A DNA stretch of 64,000 bases. Source: JAPOUP01 sp965201085. GTDB lineage: Bacteria; Pseudomonadota; Alphaproteobacteria; Rhodobacterales; Rhodobacteraceae. Shown in pieces: positions 45,245 to 54,091 of the stretch. How positions within the stretch are numbered: the first letter of the stretch is position 1; each line of letters opens with the position of its first letter. The position numbers and the translations under genes are program-made. The stretch lies in the NCBI GenBank assembly GCA_965201085.1, contig CBDAVS010000016.1, positions 434,001-498,000 on the forward strand. The letters are read 5' to 3'. The notes beneath the pieces were generated by a model that was not told the DNA's origin, ran no database searches, and saw only the letters and a list, made by a program, of their open reading frames with translations.

Positions 45245-46243
45245 CTATCCCTGGCGGCTGTTGATACCACTGATCAAGGGCGTCACCGCCGCGAACACCT
45301 TGAAACTTGCATCCCCGGCAACTTCACGGGACTCGCGAAAATGGCGACCTAGTTCCCGCTCATACGGAAGGTGGCGATTGGCGACAAGCCAGAGGCGGCC
45401 GGATCGGGCCAGCAAACGTGCCGCCGCCTTGATAAACGACCGTCCGAGGGACGGATCGACCGAGCGCCCGGAATGAAACGGTGGATTCGTGACGATCGCA
45501 TCAAGCGAGGGCGCGATGGAAAACCTGGTTGCGTCCGCCCAATGGAACCGCGCTCTTGGATCGCCGATGTTTCGGCGGGAGCGGCCGAGAGCCGCATGGT
45601 CCGCTTCGACGAGGTGAAGCTCATCCACACCTTCGCGATGAAGGATGGCGTGTGACAGAAATCCCCATCCCGAACCGAGATCCGCCATTCGGTTCGGAAG
45701 CTTCGCGGGCAAAACATCCGCCAGCATCCTGGAACCCGGATCGACCCCGTCAGCCGAAAAATCGCCCGGAGCGGTGAAAAAGCCGCCAGCCACCGATCCG
45801 TCATGGATCGCCCAATCCGTAAAGTTTCCACCTTTAAAGGAGAACATCCTGCCGTGGGCCTTACAGACCATCGAGCCGATCGATACTCGACGGCGAATCT
45901 CCCGGATCAGACTTTCGACGCCATCCGTTTTCTGCCCGTCAACCACTATCGTTCCTTCGGTCACCACCGATGCCTCGGCGACCAGTTGACGGGCTTCGCC
46001 CCTGGAACGGGGCAGGACGACAATCGAAAGGGCGTAAACACCATCCGGCGCGGTATCCGTGTCGTATCCCTGCGCCGCAAAGGCATCATGATCGGGCCGG
46101 AATCCCTGAATGACATGAACACGTTCCGTCGGAAGCGCGCCGAGATCCATCTCCCGACGAGGGCGAAATACGGCTATCCTGCCCTTCGGAGGAATAGTTA
46201 GGACACCGCCCGCAAGTGCGGCCGTCAGACGGTGCGCGAACAT
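45245..46243 (-). CDS. rsmC: Class I SAM-dependent methyltransferase, RsmC-like (16S rRNA G1207)
   Basis: A 332-residue protein with the tandem layout of RsmC/RlmG. The degenerate N-terminal methyltransferase-like half covers residues 1-155. The catalytic MTS domain follows: MADLGSGWGFLSHAILHREG (SAM-binding motif I), LHLVEADHAALGRSRRNI, and the catalytic IVTNPPFHSGRSVDPSLGRS (NPPF motif for N2-guanine methylation). IKAAARLLARSGRLWLVANR follows. Among the family, m2G1207 of 16S rRNA is the most likely target, but 23S targets cannot be excluded. Intact. Confidence 0.8.
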   Translation of the reverse strand: MFAHRLTAALAGGVLTIPPKGRIAVFRPRREMDLGALPTERVHVIQGFRPDHDAFAAQGYDTDTAPDGVYALSIVVLPRSRGEARQLVAEASVVTEGTIVVDGQKTDGVESLIREIRRRVSIGSMVCKAHGRMFSFKGGNFTDWAIHDGSVAGGFFTAPGDFSADGVDPGSRMLADVLPAKLPNRMADLGSGWGFLSHAILHREGVDELHLVEADHAALGRSRRNIGDPRARFHWADATRFSIAPSLDAIVTNPPFHSGRSVDPSLGRSFIKAAARLLARSGRLWLVANRHLPYERELGRHFRESREVAGDASFKVFAAVTPLISGINSRQG

Positions 46244-46262
46244 ATGGGCCCGACCCTGTGCC

Positions 46263-46604
46263 TCATTCCTTCTCCATCCTGCATTGCAGCGGATGCTGGT
46301 GGCGCCGTGCGAGATCCATCACCTGAGCGACCTTGGTTTCGGCGATCTCGAATGCGAACACGCCGACAACGGCGACCCCTTTTTTGTGAACCGTCAGCAT
46401 GAGTTCGATCGCCTGGGTCTGGTTCATGCCAAAGAAGCGCTCCAGCACATGCACCACGAATTCCATCGGCGTGAAATCATCGTTGAGCAGCAGGACCTTG
46501 TAGAGCGGTGGACGCTCGGTCCTGACCCGTTCTTCCACAAGCACACCTGAATCGCGGTCGTCACCGATGGCGATATCCCGTCTACTGTTCGGCAATTTGG
46601 TCAC
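46263..46604 (-). CDS. clpS: ATP-dependent Clp protease adaptor ClpS
   Basis: A 113-residue N-end-rule adaptor that delivers substrates to ClpA-ClpP. The core PPLYKVLLLNDDFTPMEFVV (with the N-degron pocket residues N-D-D and M-E-F), FGMNQTQAIELMLTVHKKGV and AVVGVFAFEIAETKVAQVMD are all present. I chose the GTG at 46604, preceded by GGAGCG, because the longer frame upstream to 46739 has no homology-like residues and there is no closer ATG. No clpA gene is adjacent. Confidence 0.92.
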   Translation of the reverse strand: MTKLPNSRRDIAIGDDRDSGVLVEERVRTERPPLYKVLLLNDDFTPMEFVVHVLERFFGMNQTQAIELMLTVHKKGVAVVGVFAFEIAETKVAQVMDLARRHQHPLQCRMEKE

Positions 46605-46830
46605 GCCTGACGCTCCGAAATGGATTCTTCTTTTCCGGTCGGGAATATATATGCGATTACTCTCACTGTGAAAGGGGCAGTTCGAACGCAAGCGATTCCC
46701 GAGTGGAGCAAGTTTCCCGTTCCTGTGGCTTGGCCGCAAGTGACCTAGTCATGCGGTGTCGGCCAAGCGACAGCTGTCGTTGAGGTGGTTGCGATGCGGA
46801 CATCGGCTACTGCCATGCGGGGTCGAACCG

Positions 46831-47136
46831 TTACGATTTCACCAACGCCCGAAATGCAGCGAGCGTCTGGCCACCGTACTGAATGATGTATTTTGCTCTG
46901 CCATCAAGGCTTTCGGCAGAGGCCCGCAGCACTTCACGGTGACAGTCCATAAACCTGCGGAAAAGCGCCCACCCGAACTCTTCCGGACATTCGGTGATTG
47001 GCAGCGTCACGCGAATATCGATCATGTCCCCGGTCATGCCAGCCATCGAGTCGTGGATGCGCCTAACGAGCCAACCCCGTCCGGATCTCGCACAAAGCAA
47101 GGTGGCCGCCTCGGACTGCATGGGTAGTTTGGTCAT
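46831..47136 (-). CDS. Hypothetical protein, 101 residues
   Basis: The frame from ATG 47136 encodes MTKLPMQSEAATLLCARSGR and ends with a helix-like YGGQTLAAFRALVKS. The middle is rich in amphipathic helix (FGWALFRRFMDCHREVLRAS). Amino-acid and codon usage look like a real host gene, and it is spaced normally upstream of clpS on the same strand. It could be a small phasin-like or helical protein, but I cannot name a family. Confidence 0.5.
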   Translation of the reverse strand: MTKLPMQSEAATLLCARSGRGWLVRRIHDSMAGMTGDMIDIRVTLPITECPEEFGWALFRRFMDCHREVLRASAESLDGRAKYIIQYGGQTLAAFRALVKS

Positions 47137-47474
47137 CGGAGTGCCTCGATCGTTGATTTCGAGGTCATCCACGAACCGCAATACATGCCCTCAAGGGCAC
47201 TCTACCTTCTTCCCCGGAAACAGGAGTCGGAAACGATTTCATTCAGCAAAGGGTACCCGAAAGGCGAGAACGCCGAAACGGAGAGCTTTATACCACTGAA
47301 AATCTACACCCACCGTAAACGCCTGTCACCAGGCGCAGTGCCGGAAAACCAAAGGTGCCAGCGGCAAAGCTAGTCACGACAAACCTGCAATCGATTCAAT
47401 CAAGACCGGCAGGTAGATGCTTCCAGTCGCTTGCCCCATTCCGCAACACAACACGACGATCCAGAAATGCACCG
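47137..47474. other. Intergenic stretch without a supported gene
   Basis: 338 bp between the hypothetical gene and the start of the disrupted antitoxin gene. Short plus-strand frames exist with no recognisable features. It should contain the promoter of the toxin-antitoxin locus. Confidence 0.4.
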
Positions 47475-47494
47475 ATGTCTTCAATTTCAAAGAA

Positions 47495-48872
47495 CCCCAC
47501 TTCCAGTCCGAAGTGCAACACCGGCCCGCCTCCGGAGCGAGGGCGTGGCCCGAGCGGAGGAGGCGGGCCGGTGTTGAGGGATTTTCCGGCCAGGGCCCCG
47601 GATTCCACGCGGAATACGGCGGCTGTCCCTTCGGATCGGAGCGTAACCGGGCCTCCCGGCGGCGGCAAGGCCCCGCGGCGGGAGGTGGCGCGCCCGTCCG
47701 GGCGAGGGAAGGGGTGGCCCGACCGAAACCGGGCGGGCGCGCCTGCGGAATTCCCTCTCCCCCGTCGGCCGACGGGGCGAAGCGCCTCAGGGAGGCCGCG
47801 CCCGCGCGAAAGCCTCCGCCGGCGTCAGGTAGCCGAGCGCCTTGCGGGGGCGCGCGTTCAGGATGTCCTGGACCCGCTTCACGCGGGCGTCCGTGACCTG
47901 CCGCAGGTCGGTCCCCTTCGGCAGGTACTGGCGCAGCAGCCCGTTGGTGTGCCCGTTCAGGCCCCGCTCCCACGAGTGATAGGGCGTCGCGAAGAAGAAG
48001 TCGGCCTCCAGCGCCTTCGCCACCTTCGCGTGCCCCGCGAACTCCTTGCCGTTGTCCGCCGTGATCGTGTGGACCCTGGCGCCGAGCCCCTTGAGAAGGT
48101 CGGTCATCGCCTCGCCGACCGCCTCCGCCTTCTTTCCGTCAACCCGTTGGAGAAGCGTGAATTTCGAGCATCTGTCCACAAGCGACACCACCGCACCGCC
48201 GTGTCCCCCGCCGATCACCGTGTCCGCTTCCCAGTCGCCGATTCTCGCCTTCGCCCCGACCTCTTTCGGGCGCTCCGAGATGTCCCTCCGGCCCGGGATG
48301 TGACCCCGGCCCGCGTGGCGGCCACCCTGCCGGTTCGGTTTCTTTCCCCGCCGCCGCAGGTGCCCGAAAAGCGTTCCTCCGTCCCTGCGGTCCGCGCGTA
48401 CGAGGTCGTATATCCGCTGACGGCCGACCATGCCGGGGTCCTCCAGCCGGAGACGCCCCGAGACCTGTTCCGGGCTCCAGCCCTCCTCCAGCTTCGCCAC
48501 GACCTTCGCCCAGCGCTCCTCCGTCAGCTTCCTCGGGACCGAAGAGGCCTCGCTCCGGCGCCCGGTGGCCTTCCTCCACGCCTGTCCCTGCCGGTATCCC
48601 CGCCCGCCGCCGTTGCGTCGGATCTCCCGCGATATGGTGGCCGGATGGCGGCCCAGCTGCCTGGCGATGGCCCCGTTCGAAAGCCCGCTTTTCCCCGTCG
48701 CGTATATCTGGCATCTTTCGTCGAAGGTCAGATGACGGTAGCCCTCGGGCATGACACTCTCCTCGGCTCGTTCACCGGGACTGTCGCCGTTATCTGGCCG
48801 ATTCGCAAGATGCTGCACCCGAAACGCGGCTTCCCACCATCAACGGTGTTGCACTTCAGAGCGGAACGGGGG
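47495..48872 (-). mobile_element. IS30-family element, copy B (1378 bp, intact)
   Basis: The terminal inverted repeats begin CCCCACTTCCAGTCCGAAGT (at 47495) and, on the other strand, CCCCGTTCCGCTCTGAAGTG (at 48872). It is flanked by GAA at 47492-47494 and 48873-48875, a 3-bp duplication that fits IS30. It carries a full-length transposase and is the only apparently complete IS30 copy in the window, so it could be the active source. It is inserted after the sixth or seventh codon of the antitoxin gene. Confidence 0.9.
47787..48752 (-). CDS. IS30-family transposase (intact)
   Basis: About 321 residues from ATG 48752. The N-terminal helix-turn-helix lies in MPEGYRHLTFDERCQIYATG and ARQLGRHPATISREIRRNGG. 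The DDE catalytic core has IGDWEADTVIGGGHGGAVVS (first Asp), TITADNGKEFAGHAKVAKAL (second Asp) and YHSWERGLNGHTNGLLRQYL (Glu), followed by VKRVQDILNARPRKALGYLT. These motifs and the length fit the family. An upstream in-frame start at 48818 would add 22 residues that lack similarity. This copy could supply transposase in trans to copies A and C and to the palindromic fold-back element. Confidence 0.92.
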   Translation of the reverse strand: MPEGYRHLTFDERCQIYATGKSGLSNGAIARQLGRHPATISREIRRNGGGRGYRQGQAWRKATGRRSEASSVPRKLTEERWAKVVAKLEEGWSPEQVSGRLRLEDPGMVGRQRIYDLVRADRRDGGTLFGHLRRRGKKPNRQGGRHAGRGHIPGRRDISERPKEVGAKARIGDWEADTVIGGGHGGAVVSLVDRCSKFTLLQRVDGKKAEAVGEAMTDLLKGLGARVHTITADNGKEFAGHAKVAKALEADFFFATPYHSWERGLNGHTNGLLRQYLPKGTDLRQVTDARVKRVQDILNARPRKALGYLTPAEAFARARPP

Positions 48873-49268
48873 AAGGAAAACTACTCCATATATGGAGACA
48901 TCGCTACGCTCTTCCGTCAAGTCTACCCCGGTACCCGTTATGATGCCGCGCCCTTCGTCGATCTATCCGACCCAACGGAGCGCACGCGGCCCAGCACTGA
49001 CGCCGTACGTGCCTTCTTTAATATCCTCGGTCACTGGAAGATCCGTGATAAAGACACCCGTCACTTGCACGGAGGAATCTCAAACGGTTCGTATTACGCT
49101 CTCAAGAAGGGGGGGCGACCGGGTTCTTGACAAGGACAGGCTTCGCCGGATCTCCTATCCCGTGGGTATCTTCAAAGCGTTGAACGTTCTCTACGACGAG
49201 GATCTGGCGGATCGCTGGATGCAGCTGCCGAACGGAAATCGGATCCTTAGCGGGATAACGCCGCATGA

Positions 49269-51360
49269 ATGTCAAATGCAGGGCGGTCTGCCGGCATTCG
49301 CGACGGTACGCAGGCTTCTGGATTCGAGGAATCGAAACCATCGAACGGTCCCAGCGTTACACGCATCCGGCAACTCGATACCCGCAGATTCATTTCCTCG
49401 AAATACAGTGAGCTTGGGGTAAGCGCACTGGTCCGGATCGCCGGCGACAATGATCATCTCCATGGCCTCTTCGATCTTGACCATGCAACCAATGACCGTC
49501 CTCTGGCCGAAAACGATCGGCTACCAGGTATAGGTTGCGTCCGCCAGAAAAGCGCCAGGTAGCGGATTTTTCGCGATAGATGACGGAATCCGCCTTGCGG
49601 GGAATCACCGGATATGGCGGTCAGGGTATGCCGCGGAATCCGCCAGTCCTCCACCCGGGAGGCACCGATGCGCAGGGTCCACGACACCCAGCGGAGGCCC
49701 GACGCCCCCGACATCACGAGGATCGGGCCGACCGTCAGGTCAAGGGACGACATCCCGGCGGTCCCGATCGGCCTCCAGGACCCCTGCGGCGACGAAGGGA
49801 CCCGAAAGCGGCTGTCCGGGCTTCCGGGCAGGATGGTGCTTCCCGGAAAGGGCCGCCGGGTCGGCAGGCCGGGGATGGAACCGTTGACCATCCCGGTGCC
49901 GGGGGTCGTGAAGCAGTGTCCCGGGTGCGGTTTCGACCGGCTTCAGGACCTGGCGTCTGGTTGACAGCGTGTCGCTCCCCTCGCCGGAGCTTCCCGCCGA
50001 GGTCGGAAGGACAGTCGTGGAGAGGGGCCAAAGGGTGGCCGCGGAAAAGCCTGGCGCCGCGTCGCGCGGCCGCCGTCATTCCTTCGTGGCCGGGACCGAC
50101 GTACATCATCCGACCGACCGCAGCCTGCCGATGGACGCGGCACGGTGCATGGTCCGGGACGTGTCCCGGGCCTGCGGGGGCTGGGGCCGCCCGGCTGGCG
50201 GCGGAGGGAATACCATTGCGGAAAGCTCCGCAGGCTCTATCCCGGTGTCGCCACGTCACGGCTCGCCAACCCGCGCCCGGGGGACGTGGAGGCGCCGCTA
50301 CGGCTCACCCTGAAGCTGGCGGACAGGGCGGAGGCGGGCCTCGCGGAGATCGACGGCAGGTTGGGTATCCCGGGCCCATCGGACAGTATCCGGGGCTTCA
50401 TCGGCCATGTCAGGCACCGGGCGGACCTGATCGGACGGCGGATCCTGAAGGGAGGGACGGTCCCGCACCGCGGGAAGGTGCACCCGATATCCGGGCCGCA
50501 CACCCGCTGGATATCGAAGGGAAAGGCCGGGGTCCCGGTGGAGCCCGGCGTTCCGGTCCGCGTCCCCGAGGACCGTCACGGATTCCTCCCGCACCATTCG
50601 GTGATGTGGGAGGGGAGCGACGTGGACGTGGCGCTGGCGGTGCTGGCCGCGGACGTCCACCGCCCCGTCCTGATGCCGCCGGCGAGGGAGCGCCCCGTGC
50701 TCCCCGCCGCCGCCTGACCGGGGCGTCCACCGGTGAACCGGCCCATGGAAGGCCCCGCCGCTGCGGGGCCCGGCCAGGGTCCCGTGAAGCCGGAATCCGC
50801 CGGATCCGGCCCTGTCACCGGAAAAACACGGGGTTTTCTGGCAGACACTAGGTAGGGATGAATTGGTGTCCGGCATTCCCTGTCACCAGTTCATCAACGC
50901 GACGTTTATACATACCAACCCGCTCGCGTGCCACTTCAACGGTCCTGATCGAGGCGCCGGGTATGCCGGATTTGAACTCGAAACCGCGCAAGCTGAGATC
51001 GCTTGGCATAAATCGATCGAATTCGCCGAATTCGGATGGACGGAACAAAGCGTCACCTACGATGTCATCCTCGCGGATTTCAGCGGTGAGTATCATGATA
51101 TTCGGGGAGATGCGGACTTCCAAAACTTTCTTGACCCAAACAGCTACGTCAACTCGCAGTCACTCGCTGAGACTCTACTCGAAAAACACGGGTCGAGCAT
51201 CATCTACCCAATCGTCCGCCATAACGACGGCATCTGCCTCCTATGTTTCCACCCCTCACTCGTCGGCAACGTTCGCAGGTGCGCACGCTACCGCTTCACT
51301 TGGACCGGGCAGTCCAAGCCCGAGATATTACTCGAAGAAACCTACACTGAAGCCAGTTGA
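49269..51360 (+). pseudogene. RES-domain toxin, split by ISNCY-type copy 3
   Basis: The left part (to 49536) reads TRRFISSKYSELGVSALVRI and FDLDHATNDR. The right part (from 50855) reads DELVSGIPCHQFINATFIHT, HFNGPDRGAGYAGFELETAQ, AEIAWHKSIEFAEFGWTEQS, ADFSGEYHDIRGDADFQNFL and NVRRCARYRFTWTG. Removing the IS and one 6-bp duplication restores the frame. RES toxins degrade NAD+; the Arg-Glu-Ser active residues are named in the domain title. The true start is unclear: the frame opens at 49269 inside the antitoxin gene, and a more 3' start is likely. Both members of the pair are inactivated, so the locus should be silent. Confidence 0.85.
49537..50848 (+). mobile_element. ISNCY-type element, copy 3 (1312 bp, internally deleted)
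   Basis: The left end GCGTCCGCCAGAAAAGCGCC has two changes from the consensus, and the right end is GGTTTTCTGGCAGACAC. The flanks TAGGTT and TAGGTA represent a 6-bp duplication with one change. The transposase pseudogene starts at ATG 49668 and ends at 50717. Compared with copy 1 it is missing a segment between two GTGGCG direct repeats (about 310 bp), so it cannot encode a whole enzyme. Confidence 0.88.
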
Positions 51361-51651
51361 ACGGGAGCGGGGCCGCTCGACATGGTCACGCTCTCCGGAG
51401 CGGATGCAAACTCCGGTAAGATGGGCCGAGGCGCGGTTTGTGGAACCTGTTGCGCCCGACCCGGCAGACAGGCCGGACCCGACTGTTCCGGCTCGTGAGC
51501 ACGGGAAGCGGTTCGTCGCTATCCGCTTCAGGTTTGGCATTCATGGTCTGCATCGGGAAATCAGGCAAATCTTACCGGATTCACCGCGGCTCGATAAAAT
51601 GGGATCCGCGCCGGATCCATCTGAAGCGGCCGGCCACACTCCCGTCGACCG
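51361..51651. other. Stretch without a supported gene
   Basis: 291 bp between the RES toxin remnant and the convergent glutathione transferase gene. Frames are open but carry no recognisable motif. I see no terminator hairpin with a T-run. Confidence 0.4.
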
Positions 51652-52260
51652 TTAAAGAGCGAAGGCCTTCCGCAAAGCCGGACGTTCCTGCAGCCGGTCC
51701 ACATATGACTTAAGGTAGGGCATGTCCGAGAAGTCGACCCCGAAGCGCTCACACATAACGCAGGCATGTCCAGTGATAGTATCCGCAGCAGAGAATTCCC
51801 CGGCGAGATAGTCCCGAACCTCCATATGGGTGTCCACCGCCCGGACCATGCGCGTCATCAGCCTGAGCGCACGCTTTGCGTGCACTTCGGATCGCCGTTC
51901 GGGTTTGAGAAAAATGGTTTCGACCACATAGTTGTTCATCTGCCCCATTATCATTCCTTCGCCGTAGTGCAGCCATTGCAGATAGGCCGGAAAGGCTGGC
52001 GAATCGACGTCGGGCGCAAACCTTCCACCGCCATGCCGCGCCACGAGGTATTCAGCGATGGCCGCGCTTTCGAAGATGAGCACATCACCATCCGCCAGAA
52101 CCGGAACGCGGCCATTGGGGCTGATCGCAAGGAAATCGGGCGCGCGCAATGCAGGGTCACCAACGCCGCTGAATCGCTCGACTTCGAAGTCAAGCCCCAG
52201 TTCGTACATAAGCCAGGCCGAGCGAACGGCCCGACTGTTCGGCGCGAAATAGAGTTTCAT
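51652..52260 (-). CDS. Glutathione S-transferase family protein
   Basis: A 202-residue cytosolic protein. The thioredoxin-like N-terminal domain starts MKLYFAPNSRAVRSAWLMYE (the Ser-Arg-Ala-Val-Arg-Ser stretch is the activating site). It continues with ISPNGRVPVLADGDVLIFES (cis-Pro and the glutathione-contact Glu-Ser) and AIAEYLVARHGG. The helical C-terminal domain has YLAGEFSAADTITGHACVMC (N-capping box S-A-A-D) and PYLKSYVDRLQERPALRKAF. It conjugates or reduces with glutathione; the substrate is unknown. ATG 52260 is preferred over an adjacent GTG. Intact. Confidence 0.92.
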   Translation of the reverse strand: MKLYFAPNSRAVRSAWLMYELGLDFEVERFSGVGDPALRAPDFLAISPNGRVPVLADGDVLIFESAAIAEYLVARHGGGRFAPDVDSPAFPAYLQWLHYGEGMIMGQMNNYVVETIFLKPERRSEVHAKRALRLMTRMVRAVDTHMEVRDYLAGEFSAADTITGHACVMCERFGVDFSDMPYLKSYVDRLQERPALRKAFAL

Positions 52261-52691
52261 CACATTTTCTTCCGCTTTTCATGAATGACTGGACCGCATC
52301 GCCGCGGCGCGGTTTTCGCCTTCCGGCAACCGTCCCCGAAACCCGTGCATAATGCACATGGTTCAGCTAAAGCTCAACATATTGTTCTAAATCCTGTGCT
52401 CAAATCGGATGGATCCTCACATGATCTCTGGCTGCCGAAATATCCCATGGCAACAGTATCTTTCCGTGTCCTTGCGGCCAGTTCGGTTGAGCATCCCGCC
52501 GATGCCGTTCGCGCTCCGATCCGTAGACCAAATTCCGCATCTGGTTTCCTCACCGTCTTCCGAGGCATCGACTAAAACCGCCGCCCGAGGCCACACACCA
52601 CGTAGATGGCCGGAATTCGCTTCGGACATCCCATCACCCTCTGCGGGACCGCTTGGGAGCCGGATATCCGAATTGACGGGCCCGATCCCCA
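52261..52691. other. Intergenic stretch without a supported gene
   Basis: 431 bp. In many relatives a small gene follows the nitrilase-grxC pair here, but I found no matching protein on either strand. Minus-strand frames (52417-52695) have no family features. The region may hold a decayed small gene. Confidence 0.4.
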
Positions 52692-53540
52692 TCATCCCTT
52701 TCGCTTACCTTTCGGCAAATCGAATTTGCGGTCATGGGTCAGCGAAGGGATATTGAGACGCGCCCTTTCCACCTCCCCGAGATCGAGCGTGACCATTGTC
52801 ACACCGGGCGACAGACCCCCGTCCGCGATAACCTCGCCCCAAGGTGCGACAGCGAGGGAATGTCCATAGGTTCGCCGCATCTTTCCGTCAAAGGCTGGAT
52901 GCATGCCGCACTGCGCCGGAGCGAGAACATATGCCCCGTTCTCAATAGCCCGCGCCCGCAGGAGCGTTTCCCAGTGCGCCGCACCGGTGACCGGGGTGAA
53001 CGCCGCCGGTACCGAGAAAATCTGCGCCCCCGCCTGCGCCAGAGAACGGTAGAGGGCGGGAAAACGCATGTCATAGCAAACCGTCATGCCAATGTAGGCT
53101 GATGGTGTTTCGGCCACGATCACACGCTCGCCCGGACGATACCCGGATGATTCGCGATAGGTTTCGGTCTCCGAAATCGCCACGTCAAACATATGAATCT
53201 TGTCGTATCTGCCAGCAATAGATCCATCCGGGGTGATCAGGAACGAACGATTTACGAAACGTCCCTCTGGATCATCCGACTTGAGGGCAAGAGAGCCGAT
53301 CAACAGCCAGGATCCCATACGCGCCGCATCATCCCGCAGGGCTTCGAGGGTCCTGTCATCGTTTTCATGCCTCAGAACCCCGGCCTGTCGGGCCTGACTC
53401 ATCGAGACACAGTTCGTGACCTCGGGGGTCAGGATCAAATCAGCCCCATCCGAAGCCGCTGTTGCGACAAGTTCCCGTATGACCGGCAGGTTGGCAGATG
53501 GATCATCCGATGATGTGAGCTGTACCAGAGCGGCACGCAT
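52692..53540 (-). CDS. Carbon-nitrogen hydrolase (nitrilase superfamily, Nit1/deaminated glutathione amidase-like)
   Basis: A 282-residue hydrolase with the Glu-Lys-Cys triad. ADLILTPEVTNCVS carries the Glu at about 43, GRYDKIHMFDVAI the Lys, and IGMTVCYDMRFPALYRSLAQ the Cys. The KIHLFD-like segment and PAAFTPVTGAAHWETLLRAR are typical of the NitFhit/Nit1 branch, which hydrolyses deaminated glutathione (metabolite repair). ATG 53540 (MRAALVQLTSSDD) lies one base after the grxC stop, so the two genes form an operon. The glutaredoxin partner fits a glutathione-linked role. Confidence 0.92.
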   Translation of the reverse strand: MRAALVQLTSSDDPSANLPVIRELVATAASDGADLILTPEVTNCVSMSQARQAGVLRHENDDRTLEALRDDAARMGSWLLIGSLALKSDDPEGRFVNRSFLITPDGSIAGRYDKIHMFDVAISETETYRESSGYRPGERVIVAETPSAYIGMTVCYDMRFPALYRSLAQAGAQIFSVPAAFTPVTGAAHWETLLRARAIENGAYVLAPAQCGMHPAFDGKMRRTYGHSLAVAPWGEVIADGGLSPGVTMVTLDLGEVERARLNIPSLTHDRKFDLPKGKRKG

Positions 53541-53541
53541 G

Positions 53542-53799
53542 TCAGACTCCAAGCAGCGAGTCGAGCCTGCCATCCGTGTCGACTTCGTAGAGATCGTCGC
53601 AGCCGCCCACATGTATGCCTTCGATGAAAATCTGAGGCACGGTTTTCCTTCCGCCTGCCCTGCGTGACATGTCGGCCCGTCGGGCAGGATCCCGAGAGAC
53701 GTCTATTTCTTCGAAGGATACCCCTTTCGCAGCCAACAACCGCTTGGCCGCATGGCAGAACCCGCACAAAGGCGAGGTATAGATCTCCACTGAATTCAT
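53542..53799 (-). CDS. grxC: Glutaredoxin 3
   Basis: An 85-residue dithiol glutaredoxin. VEIYTSPLCGFCHAAKRLLA carries the active site C-G-F-C (commonly CPYC or CGFC). RKTVPQIFIEGIHVGGCDDL supplies the TVP cis-Pro and the glutathione-binding GG-x-D-D. It reduces disulfides and glutathione mixed disulfides in the cytosol. ATG 53799 (MNSVEIYTS) is preferred over the longer frame to 53946. The gene is followed by the nitrilase-family gene at a one-base spacing. Confidence 0.95.
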   Translation of the reverse strand: MNSVEIYTSPLCGFCHAAKRLLAAKGVSFEEIDVSRDPARRADMSRRAGGRKTVPQIFIEGIHVGGCDDLYEVDTDGRLDSLLGV

Positions 53800-54091
53800 C
53801 GAACCGCTCCTCGCCCCGGTATCCCGGAATAAGGACATCGAGATCAGATCACAACGCCCGAAAGTACGCCGGAATTCCAGTGCGTCTCCCGTTCGGACGA
53901 AAGAAATTTGCATGGTCGCTCGAAGCGCTGTCAACCATAACTGCATAATGATTGACTAGCCAGAATTATGCACTCGCCAAGAAGCCTGTTTGCGACGAGC
54001 CTTGATCTAGTTTCCTTGATTCTCAATGAGCATACATTGAGTCATATTTTAGGTATTGGTGTGACAGTTAGACCATCTGGTTGTTGTCTTA
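53800..54091. other. Boundary region between grxC and the accessory island
   Basis: 292 bp, AT-rich toward the IS5 end. It holds the grxC promoter region. No gene was recognised. Confidence 0.4.

Larger units (their letters stand above)
47475..49422 (+). pseudogene. Xre/MbcA/ParS-type antitoxin, interrupted by IS30 copy B and frameshifted
   Basis: Coding starts at ATG 47475. The first codons (MSSISKK) are cut at 47494 by IS30 copy B, and removing the IS with one 3-bp GAA duplication continues as ENYSIYGDIATLFRQVYPGT. The middle STDAVRAFFNILGHWKIRDK is the Xre-like helical region, with NGSYYALKKGG at the loop. A run of seven G at about 49109-49115 (six expected) shifts the frame. The other frame then gives DRVLDKDRLRRISYPVGIFK and GLPAFATVRRLLDSR, the toxin-binding MbcA/ParS (DUF2384) domain. 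It normally neutralises the RES toxin encoded next. At least two lesions make it a pseudogene. Confidence 0.8.

Noticed and set aside
47355..49130. 591-codon plus-strand ORF through IS30 copy B
   Set aside because: It is a chance read-through antisense to the intact transposase, though its two ends are the true antitoxin codons.
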